Numbered from the stretch's first letter, positions 34,901 through 46,924 are shown. The stretch is 64,000 nt of DNA from Cryptomeria japonica (GCF_030272615.1 NC_081406.1:474112900-474176899); one strand, 5' to 3'. Made by a program: numbers and translations. The notes: generated by a model from the sequence alone, not told the origin.

Positions 34901-37900
34901 TTAATAGCGATCATCATAAGCTGGACGCCCACGACTTGGGCGGTCATAGGGTGCTGGTCTTTCTCTGTAGCTTCCTTCATAGCGTGCAGGGCCACCACTA
35001 ACATAACGGTCAGTTCCCCTACCAGGAGCAGCATCACGATCATATCCCCGTTCCTTTCCATATCCATTCTGCGCATAACGATCAGATGCATAGCGATCAC
35101 TGCCATATCGATCACGACTGCCATATCTATCCCTACTATCAGCACCACGGTCTCTTTCACCATATCGACCACCACTATAGCGGTCATCATAGCGGTCACC
35201 ATAACGATCCCCTCCAAAACGATCTCCACGACCTGCACCAGCATATCTGGAGCGTGATGAAAACCGACCACCACCACCAACAGTACATTCTCTTGCCCAA
35301 TGCCCAGGACGACCACACTTGAAGCAATCAGATCGTCCTGGTGCTTTGTCACCATAGTCCCCTCTTCCAGAATTGTAACCGGCACCAAAACCATAATCAG
35401 AATCTGGCCCTGCCTTAGGTTGAGCTTTGTTAACAGAAATGTTCCTCCCATTTAGTTCTCTTCCATGTAACTGATCAATGGCATCTTCCATGGCACGCAT
35501 ATCAGAAAAAGTTACAAAGCCAAAGCCACGAGGGCGACCAGTTTCTCTGTCTAGCATCACCTGCAAATACCATAGAAATTTTATAAAACATTTAAATTAT
35601 GATAATGTCAATACCTTCTATCTACAAAACAAAAAGTCCCTGAAGAAGCAATTGTGCAATTGATAAACATTATAAAAATTGATTCACACCGAGTGCTGAT
35701 TTTTGTAAAAAGACACAGCAATCAATTTTAATAATTTTTTTGATGAATATTCTTGGGAACAATAAAAAGTTGGTTCCTGGGCTTAATCAGGTGCATCCGA
35801 ATCCAATTACGTCCGTAAAGGATGAATGGAGATGTCCTGATGAAGGATGGCTGAAGATTAACTTTGACTGGCATCAAAGGGAAATCCAGGGCCATCAGGG
35901 ATTGGATATGTGGTGCAGGATTGAACAGGGAATATCCTTGCTATGGGGGCTCAAAGAATTGATGATGGCACAAATAACGTGGCGGAAGCATTGGCGGCTT
36001 TAAATGCGATCAAATTTCAGAAGAAAATTGGTTTTACAAACTTGCACTTGGAGGGTGACTCACTTATTATTATTAATGCCATCATTTTGGGGGAGATTCA
36101 AGCATGGCACCTGAGGAAGTACATAGTGGTTATCCAAAGTGAATTGGCAAATGTCCGGTCCTTCCATATTGGACATGCGAGACGTACAGCTAATGAGGTG
36201 GACGACTCCCTCTCTAAGTGGGCAGTGAAGTTTAATGAAATTGGTGAAGTATTGGTGAAGTACAAATTGAGGATTTTCACACCCTTTCTCTTAATGATTG
36301 AAATCCTTGGCTTGCAGTGAATTGATATCAGCATTAATTAAAATGATGGGGATTTGATTGATCGGACTTGAGGCGCTATGGTGGCAATATCTTGGGAGAG
36401 GCAGTATTCGGTGGTGCCTTTTTCTTTTTGCTCTGCAGATAAACTGAGGTGGCAAGAAAAATCATGGAAGCAAATTTCCCCCTCATCACTTCCAGACCCC
36501 AAGCTACTTTCTTCAGTTTGGTATCGGCAAGGAGAATGAAGGGTCTCTTCAAGTTGGGTGATGAGGAATTCATTCAGCTAATGGAAATGTTATTGGGAGA
36601 AATTTTCTTGCAAGCGAAGCATCCGTATAGGACTAATATGGATGTAGTGACAATGGTGGTTGCTTAGGGTCTGGAGTTGGGAGATTCAACGGATAATGTG
36701 TTGTGGGCGGTTCGTTCGATTTTGGGCGATGAGTGGTTGGTGGGTCAGAATTTGGTCTTGGAATGGGCTATTCCTGGTGCAGGATTTGATGTTAGCGAAG
36801 GTTTTGAGGACCCTGGGTTGGCTGAGCTGCACGAATTGCTCCCTTTCAAGCGGTGGCCAGCGGAATACAACCGGGACGAGCATCAGGCGGAGGCTCTTAT
36901 TGCTTGGGATTCAATGAAGGCTATTGAGGGTGGCGCATTGGTGGTTGCGGGTGGAATGGCTGGAGGCAGGGGTATGCGAGGACAAAAGCGTGGCAGGGTG
37001 ACAAAGAGGAAGCGGTTGGTGGGTGGCTCAGGTGGTGGCAATGTGCGTTGATGCAGAGTCTTTTCACTCTGTTTCTTCTATCTGGGTCTCATTTTTGGTC
37101 TTGGGCATGTCTGGTTTGGCCCTCTGTGTGTTGGGGATACGTTTTTTGGTTCCCCATTTTTTGCCAACAGATTATTTGGGTTTTGGGTATGTGGCTCTGG
37201 ACGGCAGTATTGGTTTTGTGTCATAATTGTAACAGGTAAGCCATGCGAAGGGTGTTGTCTGGGAATGTTTTGGGTGCTGGGGTTTTTTGGGTGCTCTGGT
37301 TTTCTTGTTTGGAGCCCGATATTGGTTGTAAAAGTTACTCATACAAGGTGGACATAAATTTTTTTGAATTATTAATATAATATATACTATATTACTGATC
37401 GAAAAAAAGAAGTTGGAACCATAAAAGCCTTTCTGCTTAATCTATTTTTTTGTAACAATTTGTTTACTATTCTTCAAACACATTTTCTTAAAAAAAAATA
37501 CTTCACAAAAATTCTGCCACAAAGTAAAAGGCACCATCAACTGTTACAAATGACAATCTCCTCTCTCAAATTAGACTGCCTCATCATTCTAAAGGTTATT
37601 TATATTAAGTTACCAAATTCTTGCCATCCAAAGTCTAAAGACTGTTACAACAAATATGAAATTTATTTAGTTAGGTGCTCAACTGTTTAGCCAAATTTCA
37701 TATCAGCACCATATCTTATTATTCTCAAGCTTCAGTAAAAGCGACTGTTGACTCGTGTCTCCTCCATTGGAATTACAAGTAGTCTCTTCATATAAACAGT
37801 AGGAACTTATAAGCAGAGTCAGTCTCAAATTAAGCAGAAAATTGAAGTTTTGGGATACAAACTACCTGCATTATTGATATATGTATGCAAGTATAGTAAC

Positions 37901-40900
37901 AAAGAATAGCTCTGGGCCCTAAATTATCTGTCCTCTGATGATAATCTATGATGGTTTTCTGATAGCAGAATACTCTGCATTATAAGGCAGTACATAATAA
38001 CGTCCCACTTAAATATTTTACCAACACCAGAGAAAAAAAAATAAGTATTCAAAACAGGGCATGAGTTCACTGCTTCAAAGGCAAACTAAATATTTTGCCA
38101 ACACCAGAGAAAAAAAGGATTAAGTATTAAAAACAGGGTATGTGTTCACTGCTTCAAAGGCAAAATCGTGCATTATTTTCTATTTTATAGATGCAGAAAA
38201 CGAGAAATATCAACTCAAACATCAGAAAATTTCTTCAGTACAATTTGGACTATATTACCTAAGCAGAAGAAAACTAAGCCAATTCTATGTATGAAATGTC
38301 TAAGAATCAGAATTTGTGTCAATTCATCAGAGGGTTCAGACAGGGTACTAACCAATTGAACGAAGTCAGCAGCTGGTAAACCAAGGTGATTTTAATGCTT
38401 ACATGATAATTCCAGTAAGTTTCTGCACCAATACCAGTCACAGACAGATTTTGAAGGGGACTTCTTTTATTTTTGATCTCTAAAAACCCATAAACATCAT
38501 GTTTCATAAATTCCGTGAGTTTTGCATACTGCATTTCATTCTTTTCATCAGTTTTAGTACTTCAAATATTTTAATCCTTTGACCATGCAGACAGAAAACA
38601 GTTATAGAATAGATTTTCACGAACTAATAGGCAGCCCACAGCAACAGCCAAGACCCAGAAAACCGGAAACACTAAAAGCCAACCTAACAAACAGAGAACA
38701 CTAAAATTAATATAAATGATAAGAGTATTTAATATTAATACATATCATATGACAACCAGTATTAATCATGCCTCTTTTGTTTACAACTGTTGATTTTATG
38801 GTGGTGCTCGTTAACCACAGGCAAACATCAGATCTGTTGCCTTCGCAACCATAGACGATAAGCTCTTATCGTCACCCCCGAGCACACTACATGTCCTTCA
38901 TGTTATTGAATTCATTGCTATTGATGCAATCATGACCTTGCATATATATGAATCAATACCTCCTAATAGATCTCAAGTTGGCCATATACTTTTGGCGCCA
39001 AGGATAGGGTCAGACCTATATGTTACAAGTTACATATGAGTCTCCCTTAGTTGCAAGTTACATTTAACTTAATCACAAGTTACACATAAATGGTTTGCCC
39101 AAATAGGACCTGCCCCAAATTAGACTCATACAACTGAGATATCCAAATGCCAAGGCCGACAAGCCACTTGGCATTTAGTGCACTAGTTCGGCCCTAGAAG
39201 GGATCCGACCTAGCTACACAACAACAACAAGTAGTTACAATGGCTGACAAGTTGGCTACTGGACTTCAAACCTTCATCCACTACAGGCCTTCTAAGGCAA
39301 ATGCATCTGGAATATAGCATTCCAAAAAGAAACAATGATGTACTCCAATTTTTATTTTTAGTATAAGGGCACTACACCTTTGGTAGGATTTGTTCTCACT
39401 ATAAAGGGTGCTGCCTCCTTGGTAGGATCTTATACAACTATATATATATAGCACCCTCCTTGGTAGGATCTTATACAACTACATATATATATAGGTTATC
39501 GTTGCCGAAACCCTATACCGGTGAAGTCTTGATGGTACTCTCATTCCATGTCTAGAACAGGACGAGATAACAAAGGCCTTGGAAGAGGTACATGAAGGAA
39601 TTTGTGGGTCTCACTCCAGCGGTCCTTCCTTATCAAAGAAAATCATGTGCGCTGGATACTGTTGGCCATCCATGGAAAAAGACTCCTATTATTTTGTCAG
39701 AAAATGCAAGAAGTGTCAAGTACACGGAGACTTGATACATGCACCAACACAGGAATTGCAACCAATCAACGGATTTTTAGGAGACCAGTTTACAGAACAG
39801 ATTTTTTTTTGCCATTTTTGGGGACAGAGGAAACGGCTAACGGCTATATTAAAAATAAGGAAAATTTAAGATATACTGTGAAACAAACAGTAGTACTGTA
39901 TTTTAAATTTATTACAGTAATAAATTTTAAAAACAGTAATATTGTTTGTTTTACAGAATATTAATCTGATTTTTTGTACATAGTTTTTATTCCAGATTGA
40001 AATTTATGATTGAAAATATAATTTGTTATTAACACCATAAAACTCAGAAATTGAAATCAGAAAAAAAAAATTAGAAATTAAAATTAGACTGTGATTTTCA
40101 TAGCTGAGAACATATGACAAACAGTGAAAGTTAATCACTGCAGTGACTGTACCTAATAGTTTTTTATTTTTTAATTTGTTGTTTATTTGTTCAGATTCAA
40201 ATTGTCAAGTGGAGGAAAACAAGGGTTGTACCCACTTTGGAAGTATGTTGACCGTGTTCCAGGACTGAAAGAATCAGGTGGAACAGTCACTATCAAATGC
40301 AAACTTTGTCCATTGACATTGAAAGGTACCTACACAATGATGAGGGCTCATTTCCTTCACTTGCCATGTAACGGTATTGAAGGTTGTACAAATGAGTCTG
40401 AACAATATGATGCTATGAGAGAACAAGAAAAGGTTGATGGAAAAATTGCTATTTGAAGCTCTCATGCTTCAACAACAGGGGCAACTGCTGCAGCTTACAG
40501 TCATAATATAGAGTCAGCAGTGGATGTGCTTTCTAAAGATGTAACATTTGAACAAGCTCACAAAAAACCACACATTGGCAGCTCAAACCCCATTGGAAGA
40601 TTGTTTGATGTGCAAGGTCGAAAAGCAGTTGATGCAGCAATTGGACGATTCTTTTATGCAAATGGAATACCAATTAATGTTTGTTGTTCACCATTCTATG
40701 GGGAGATGGTCCATGTTATCAATAATGCACCAACATGCTATAAACCACCTGGGTATGAAAAGCTTCACACTACTCTAGTTGATAAAGAAAAAACTCGATT
40801 AGAGGAACAAAGTGCACCATTGAAAAGAGTGTGGGCTCAAGAAGGATGCAGTATTGTGATGGATGAGTGGATAGATGCTAGGAATCGTCCATTACTTAAT

Positions 40901-43732
40901 ATCATGGTAACATGCAACACAGGGCCTTATTTTTTGAAGGCAGTAGATTGTTCAAGGCAAAAATAAATGCAAAATTTCTTCATAACCAGCTATGTGACAT
41001 CATTGAGGAGGTGGGGGCATCACATGTAATCCAAGTTGTTATTGATGCTGCCCTTGTTTGTAAAGCAACAGACATGTTGGTGCAAAAGAGGTACAGGCAA
41101 ATATTATGGCCACCATGTTGTGTACATTCATTGAATAATGCACTCAAAGATATTGGCAAGTTCCAATGGATTTCAAATCTCATAGAGAAGGGCAGAAAGA
41201 TACAAACGTTCATATGTGCCAAGGTGGAACTTCTTAAACCTGTTGATACACATTTTGCTTCGTACTTCATTCTTCTTGACTGCCTTTGTGAAGTCAAAGG
41301 AGCTTTGTGTTCCATGGTTGTTAGTGATGCATAGGCAGCTTGGAAACAATCTACATCAAATATTGCAGTTGAAGTGAGAGGTATGGTCCTTGATGAGAAT
41401 TTTTGGGCTGATGTTAAGTTTGTTGTGGACTTTATTAAGTCCATATGTGAGGTGATCACATTTGCAGATTCAGACAAGGCATGTTTGGGAGAGGCTTATG
41501 AAGCAATAGATTCCATGTGTGAAAGATTAAAGAAGATATTGATGCAAAAGATATTTCTCTATATACTTTGATAGAGGAAAAATAACGTGGAAGGTGGAAC
41601 AAACTTAACACACCTCTTCATCGTGCTGCCTATGCCCTTAATCCCAAATGGTATGATATGAAAGTGACCAAAAGGGGGGCTCCACATCAAGATAGCGAGG
41701 TAATGAAGGGATTTTGGGTTGTAGTTAAAAAGATTTATGGCCGAGATGAGGAAGCTTCAGTTATGAGGACTCAATGGAATAAGTTTTCATGTGGGCAAGG
41801 TGATTTTGCTTCCGTGGAAGCTGTATATGATATGAAAGTAAAGAAAGATCCTATAAAGTGGTGGTAGAACCATGGAAGTGAATCCCCTAGGTTGCAATCA
41901 TTTCCAATACAATTGCTCTCACAAGTAGCCAGCTCTTCATCTTGTGAGAGAAATTGGAGTACTTCATTTTGTGAGAGAAATTGGAGTACTTATGGGTTCA
42001 TTCATTCACTAAAAAGGAACCAATAAGGATCAAAGAAAACAAAGAAACTAATGTACATTCATAGCTCACTTTGTCTTCTCTCATGTATATCCTGGATACA
42101 ATGAGGGTCCTTCAGCAAAATGGGATCAAATTTCACCTGACGAAGAAGTTGCAGCCATTGTGGATGAAGTGGTTGAAGCAGATGGACTAGCTGATTTATC
42201 CCCTATTATTCTACCATCAGAGGAACCTGAATTTGAGAGTGATGACTATTTGGAGAGCCTCATAGCTGAGGACCTTGATATGGATGATAATGGCGAAGAA
42301 GAGTAGATGATAAATATAAGATTTCTAACTTTTGTTTTCAGTTTTTTGTTTGTGTATCAGCTTGCTGCTTATCAAGCTATTTTCAATATGTAATCACTAA
42401 TCAGTTTGAAACTTTGACACAATGATTGTATGACATTTTGATTTGACTCATTTCACATGTATGTACCTAAACTTCGAAGTTTATGTTAATTCTTGTTTTG
42501 AAAGTTCAATGTCACTATATTTTCAGATTTTCTATAAATTATTAAATTATATTAAAAAAGAATTAGCATCTCCAAGTACCCCCCGTACCCATGCAATCTT
42601 GTGTGTGTGTGTGTTGTATATCAAATTTTATATATTATTGTGTGTTGTATATCAAATTTTATATATTATTGTGTGTTGTATATCAAATTTTATATATTAT
42701 TGTGTGTTGTATATCAAATTTTATATATTATTATTATTGTGATGGGAATAGAGGAGCTATTCAAGAAATTTACTTAATTTTTAAGCTGGTATCAATCATG
42801 ATAATGTAGTATTCTTAAATTTATCCTGTTTCATGCTACAAATATGTATATATTAATGCTTTTTACATGTTTTTTATAAGTACATACCCAGCACCAAGGA
42901 AAAAAATTGTCATAATGCCATAACACACCCACATACTCAATCCCGATTTAGATAACTTAGCCCAGTAGATCATGAATAACCTAGGAGAAAAATAGTAATG
43001 CAGAAAAATAAAGCACTTGAAACCACGGAAGTGCATTTGGTGACTATTACCCCTATAACATACTTTTCTTGTATTGTTGCTTTACTTCTTCTCCTACTAT
43101 ATTATTTTTCCCCGATGTCCTCTTTACAGCATTTGATTTGTTCGCATAACTCCACCCTAAACAACTTTTTTCTAAATCTTACTTTGGGGTGTTCATGCGA
43201 CAGGCTGAAAACTGCCAAGCAGCTACCAAACATTTTCTATCACAAGAGAATTAAACAATCGAACAAGGTAGAATCTTATCAGGCACTTGGAAATGTTCTT
43301 TTCTGGAAAGAACTTGAGAATCATTTGTTATGCATTTCTAGGCATGTCTGATATGATCTATGCATTTCGATAAATAAGTTATTTATTCATTTGTATTAGT
43401 AAATCTACTATAATATTCATCATAGGTCCGAGGTATTTTAAGTTCAAGGGAATGTTATAGTATTTTAAATGAACCATGACATAGAAGTTAAGGAAGAGTA
43501 ATAAGAAATCACGTTATATGAGTTCCAAAAATCTGATCATAAAGTTCATAATGAAAGAAATGCAAGTAATCTTTCCCAAGAAATTAACAACAAAATGTCA
43601 CAAAGGAGGTGTTTAAAAGGAATAAGTGTGAAACAAAGCCACAACAATTCTGGCAAGTAAATCCCTATTCCAAGTAATATGCCTATGATATATAAAGTTA
43701 TAACCATCTGATTTATCTTTTAACACTAACCT

Positions 43733-43780
<48 letters not shown>

Positions 43781-46425
43781 AGCAACCAACCAAAAATATG
43801 ACATGGTTGCTTCTCATAAAAAACTTTATAAAAAAAAGGCATCCATTGAGGAAAGAAATAGCTCACTGAACAACAGAAAAATATGACAAGGTAGCTTCTT
43901 GGTGCAGAGGACATCTGGGAAAAGATATTCATTGAAACAAAGATAGGCACAGTGAACAACAGAAAATGTGGGCAAAGGGCTTCTTGGCACAGGAGAGTAT
44001 CTTCAGAAAAGACTTCCATTCATCCATTGAAACAAAAAAATAGGCACAATAAGCAACAAAAAAATACAAGGTAGCTTAACAACACAGAGGACTGCATCCA
44101 TTGAAACTATAAATCGGGCACAGTGAGGTACAAAATAACACATACAGATCAGAAAAACCAATGATTATAGTAAGGAAGCAACAAAGTGAACGCAATAAGC
44201 AACAGAAATGATAAACAATTACAGTTTCTCATCATTAATAATTATGCAATATGATTGCCCAAAACACACAAGGGGTAAGCTGCTGTTGGAGCCATGGATG
44301 TGGAGGTATAAAAATGTAGGGAGTCAGTAGTAGTATAATAAAATAGCCCCATTTTTGTTTATTTTTTTGGGGAGAACGAACTTGGTTGTAATTTTATAGA
44401 ACTGGTATGAAGGCCTCCATTTTTCCTTCCATGGAGCCTGTTAATATGATAGGGTGGGCCACCAGTTTTGCTCGCTTGGAGCCTGTTAGTAGGTTGCCCA
44501 CGGCAATGTCGGTGTAATTTCTAGGACATATAAGCAGATACTGTAAATTTTCTTATACTTCTAATATAATGGGTGCATTCCCCTTGAGTGATATTTACTG
44601 ACCAAAAGAACATTATGTAGTGTGATTGGCTTCATAGGAAAAATAAACCATAGGAAAGAATCATAGGCAAAGGAACGAAAGCTGTTGATATCAAAGAAAA
44701 ACTATGCATTGTGGTTAAAATTGTATGCATCGGGGGTTAGTTGAGAGTTGCATATCATGTGGTTAGCATAAGTTGTATAACTGATAAAGCACGACCCTTA
44801 CCCCAAAGTCAACATATTTTATGATTAAAAACTACGATTGTTACGAAACGATGCCTACTTCAAGACAAATAAAGAGGCTTTAGGATATATAATACACCAA
44901 AAATAAGACACAAAAATAGGCACAATAAGCAACATAAAAATACAAGGTGGCTTAACAACACAGAGGACTGCATCCATTGAAACTATAAATCAGGCACAGT
45001 GAGGCACAAAATAACACATACAGATCAGAAAAACCAATTATTATAGAAAGGAAGCAACAAAGTGAACGCAATAAGCAACAGAAATGATAAAACAATTCCA
45101 ATTTCTCATCATTAATAATTATGCAATATGATTGACCAAAAAGCGCAAGGAAAAAGCTGCTGTTGGAGCCGTGGATGCAGAGGTACAAAAATATAGGGAG
45201 TTAGAAGTAAAATAATAAAATAGGCCCGTTTTTGTTTTGCTTTTTTGAGAGAACGAACACAGTTGTAAGTTTGTAGAAGTGGTATGAAGGTCTCCGTTTT
45301 TTCTCTCATGGGGCCTGTTAATATGATAGGCAGGCCACCAGTCTTGCTTGCTTGGAGCCTGTTAGTAGGTTGCCCGTGGCAATGTTGGTGTAATTTCTGG
45401 GACATAAAAGCAGATACTGTAAATTTTCTCATACTTTAAATATAATGGGTGCATTCCCCTTGACTGCTATTTACTGACCAAAAGAACATTATGTAATGTG
45501 ATTGACTTCAAAGGAAAAATAAACCGTAGGAAAGAATCATAGGCAAAAAGAACGACAGCTGTTGATATCAAAGAAAAACTATGCATTGTGGTTAAAATGG
45601 TATGTATCGAGGGTTATTTGAGAGTTGCATATTATGTGGCTAGTATAAGTTGTATAACTGATAAAGCATGACCCTTAGCCCAAAGACAACATATTTTATG
45701 ATTAAGAAATAAGAGTGTAGCGAAAGGACGCCTATCAAGACAAATAAAGAGGCTCTGGGATATATAATACGCCAAAAAGAAAATTAAAGATATTCAGGAA
45801 CGAATAAAAATAGAAAACCTTGTTTGCAGCTCAAATTGACAAAACTCAATGCAAAATAGCTCACTTATCCATGGCACATACGACTTAACAAGGTACCAAC
45901 AAAGTAAAACCAAAACCAGACATAGTTAGATGTCTATACTAACAATGATATCGAGATAACCGAAGAAAAAATCTTCTCAACGTTCATAAAATAGCTAAAG
46001 CCGAAAAATAAAACTCTGACTTGGATAGGCAAGTCGGCTAAGCTAGTAACGCTAAAAAATTATTCCTAACATTTCTTAATTATTGACGGAGAAGACTATG
46101 ACACGACATTCCGAAGTAGCTAATAAACCCTGCGTGAGCAACTCAGTCATAAAAAGGTGCTTTATAGTTCACAAAAAAAAAACCCACCACCATTTCCACT
46201 TAGGGTTTCAAGCCCAGATAATAGCAGGATTAAGAAAACAAAATGACACGGATTCTGACAATATGGCAGCGCAATGAGTAAGATTTGGGGCTTGGGTATA
46301 ATATTATAACACACCTGGGCTTCCAAAACTTTGCCAAAGCGGCTGAAAGTGCTCTCCAGCTCTCTATCAGAGGTGTCCCACGAAAGACCCCCAACAAACA
46401 CACGGTAATCCTCCTTCGCAGACAT
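34901..46425 (-). CDS. RZ-1B/C-like: RZ-1B/C-like RNA-binding protein (RRM + CCHC), two coding exons
   Basis: Exon 1 is 46425-46315 and exon 2 is 35560-34901, both minus, giving 256 residues. The splice is phase 0 with donor CAG|GTGTGT and acceptor TTTGCAG|GT, and it joins ..KVLEAQ to VMLDRETG.., restoring an unbroken RRM. RNP2 is VFVGGL (9-14) and RNP1 is RGFGFVTF (48-55). A single CCHC knuckle follows (C116, C119, H124, C129), then a Gly/Arg/Asp/Tyr-rich tail full of DRY and RYG repeats, ending DDRY. This order and the tail match the plant RZ-1 family, closest to Arabidopsis RZ-1B and RZ-1C, which are nuclear and act in pre-mRNA splicing and gene expression. B versus C cannot be decided. 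No mutation breaks the frame. The start ATG is preceded by a short 5' UTR intron. No TATA box was identified. Confidence 0.93.
35735..37415 (+). pseudogene. 3' end of a LINE with RNase H domain
   Basis: Starting near 35735, the frames read EWRCPDEGWLKINFD, then (after a shift) TNNVAEALAALNA, LEGDSLIIINAI and HIGHARRTANEVDDSLS. These are the catalytic Asp, Glu and Asp blocks and the final His-containing block of the RNase H found after RT in some plant LINEs. Downstream, 36449-37051 is a long frame with one stop that I do not recognise; its end is Gly/Arg/Lys-rich. A 3' UTR-like stretch ends near 37400 in 'ttactgatcgaaaaaaaga', a typical LINE tail. RT and endonuclease are missing, so this is a 5'-truncated copy, lying antisense to the host gene inside its intron. 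Confidence 0.75.
37416..39369. other. Intronic DNA, no recognised element
   Basis: AT-rich intron sequence. A short segment is repeated at about 38030-38165 ('acaccagagaaaaaaa..taagtatt...aaaacagggca', two copies about 80 bp apart). 38780-39350 has balanced composition and could be LTR debris, but no terminus was found. Confidence 0.4.
39370..39493. repeat. About 40 bp tandem repeat, three copies
   Basis: 'cttggtaggatc' recurs at 39382, 39421 and 39462. The last two units are near-identical ('ttatacaacta.atatatata'), while the first is diverged. Confidence 0.8.
39497..39768 (+). pseudogene. Ty3 integrase N-terminal fragment in the intron
   Basis: About 270 bp match 51128-51399 of the Ty3 element with roughly ten differences. 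It encodes the HHCC zinc-binding start of integrase (EEVHEGICGSHSS..., then CKKCQVHGD). It stops abruptly after QELQPIN, where the other copy continues into the catalytic core. Here the frame through KDSYYFVRKCKKC is open, while the 51 kb copy has a stop and a 1 bp deletion. No LTR or other pol domain is nearby, so it is an isolated fragment. Confidence 0.88.
40187..42306 (+). pseudogene. hAT-superfamily transposase remnant
   Basis: The N-terminal BED-type zinc finger (LWKYVDRVPG.. IKCKLCPLTLKGTYTMMRAHF, with the paired Cys and His) lies at 40187-40456. A DUF659-like core follows (GCSIVMDEWIDARNRPLLN, GPYFLKAVDCS; 40520-40966). Then come an RNase H-like region (HVIQVVIDAALVCKA, WPPCCVHSLNNALKDIGK, LLKPVDTHFASYFILL; 40912-41570), and a dimerisation motif SSSCERNWST near 41932-41966, followed by an acidic tail ending near 42306. 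At least three stops and three frame changes, plus a small deletion before LLKPVDT, make it inactive. Terminal inverted repeats and an 8 bp TSD were not found, so the element limits are unknown. It lies antisense to the host gene in the intron. Confidence 0.88.
42600..42740. repeat. (GT)n followed by 31 bp repeat, four copies
   Basis: A short GT run leads into four units of 'gtgttgtatatcaaatttta..' at 31 bp spacing (first TTGTAT at 42614, second at 42645), nearly identical. The open frame across them is a by-product of the repeat. Confidence 0.93.
42741..43733. other. Intronic DNA, no recognised element
   Basis: No domain, RNA gene or clear repeat is seen. The 117-codon open frame at 42998-43351 has no known motif. 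Confidence 0.4.
43734..43780. repeat. Compound microsatellite (CT)n(TA)n
   Basis: About 17 CT units run straight into about 6 TA units inside the RZ-1-like intron. Confidence 0.95.
43790..44130. repeat. Degenerate 75-90 bp tandem units
   Basis: 'aacaacagaaaa', 'aaggtagcttcttgg.gcagagga' and 'ccattgaaac..agataggcacag' recur three to four times in order with indels, leading into the larger duplication. Confidence 0.65.
44036..45787. repeat. 876 bp tandem duplication in the RZ-1-like intron
   Basis: The word 'tacaagg' and its context recur at 44065 and 44941 (offset 876). Shared segments follow to the end of each copy: 'gaggactgcatccattgaaa', 'gcctgttaatatgatagg', 'gagcctgttagtaggttgcc', 'gcagatactgtaaattttct', 'atataatgggtgcattcccc' and 'aagacaaataaagaggct'. 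Differences are mainly single bases. A segment in each copy (for example 44340-44610) ends like a retroposon tail ('atttactgaccaaaagaa'). Confidence 0.9.
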
Positions 46426-46432
46426 TGCTTCT

Positions 46433-46553
46433 CTGATACCAGAAAACAAACTTAAAAATAAATATACTAAATATAAAACAAAAAAGTACAAAAAAACCCC
46501 TAGACGAAACTCTTGCACCAAGGTCGAACAGCAAACCAGCAAACGAATTTTAC
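46433..46553 (-). other. Probable 5' UTR intron of the RZ-1-like gene
   Basis: On the minus strand GAAATTGCAG|GTAAAATTCG (donor at 46554/46553) and GGTATCAG|AGAAGCA (acceptor at 46433/46432) bracket 121 bp just upstream of the ATG at 46425. Both sites fit the plant consensus and the interior is T-rich. This is inferred, without transcript evidence. Confidence 0.6.
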
Positions 46554-46554
46554 C

Positions 46555-46830
46555 TGCAATTTCCTCTTCACACAAGTAATAAACGAAAGCAGCCCTGTTC
46601 TGTTAGTGCCGAAGCGAAAACGATTCAACCAAAGTAAATTAAGACATAAATTAGCAGACGAAGAAAGGCTTAAGAGCTTTGTAGAGGAATTTTCAGGTTT
46701 TAGGGAACCGACGGAGGAAAAGAACATTGGAAAGCCTAAATTGTTCGACGAAGCTCTAATTCGAGTGGTTTACCTTTACCGTCAACTAATAATATCCTTC
46801 CATACTCATTAAACATCGTATATTTAGCAA
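46555..46830 (-). promoter_or_regulatory. Putative 5' UTR and proximal promoter of the RZ-1-like gene
   Basis: This is the non-TE sequence directly upstream of the gene. Composition is more balanced than further out. No clear TATA box is seen on the minus strand, so transcription may start at several sites. Beyond 46830 the sequence turns AT-rich and then GA-rich. Confidence 0.35.
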
Positions 46831-46924
46831 AATATTATTTTTTTTAAGTTTATCTATTTTGTGTAGAATTTATAAATGTATATTTAGAAAAAAAATTAAT
46901 ACCTCGGGCAATTGTATAGTCGGT

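Larger units (their letters stand above)
35561..46314 (-). other. 10.75 kb intron of the RZ-1-like gene
   Basis: The intron is bounded by a GT donor (46314-46313) and an AG acceptor (35562-35561). It interrupts the RRM between RNP2 and RNP1. It carries a LINE 3' tail (35735-37415), a Ty3 integrase fragment, a hAT transposase pseudogene, microsatellites and an 876 bp tandem duplication. Despite this load both splice sites look good, so the transposons must be removed with the intron. Such length is common in conifers. Confidence 0.88.

Noticed and set aside
34894-35451. Open frame of 185 codons overlapping the RZ-1-like exon 2
   Set aside because: It is the shadow of the Gly/Arg/Asp/Tyr-rich tail in another frame. 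Only the exon 2 frame has RNP1 and the CCHC knuckle and joins to exon 1 in phase.
35943-36320. Possible host RNase H gene in the RZ-1-like intron
   Set aside because: The RNase H blocks are split by a frameshift, lie antisense to the host gene and are followed by a LINE-type tail, so a truncated LINE explains them better.
37930-37960. Second hammerhead-like CTGATGA motif
   Set aside because: The seven-base box occurs by chance. No stem II or GAAA follows at a suitable distance.
42591-42809. Open frame rich in repeated CVLYIKFYIL-like residues
   Set aside because: It is created by the 31 bp tandem repeat, since the period is not a multiple of three and several frames stay open. No protein family matches.
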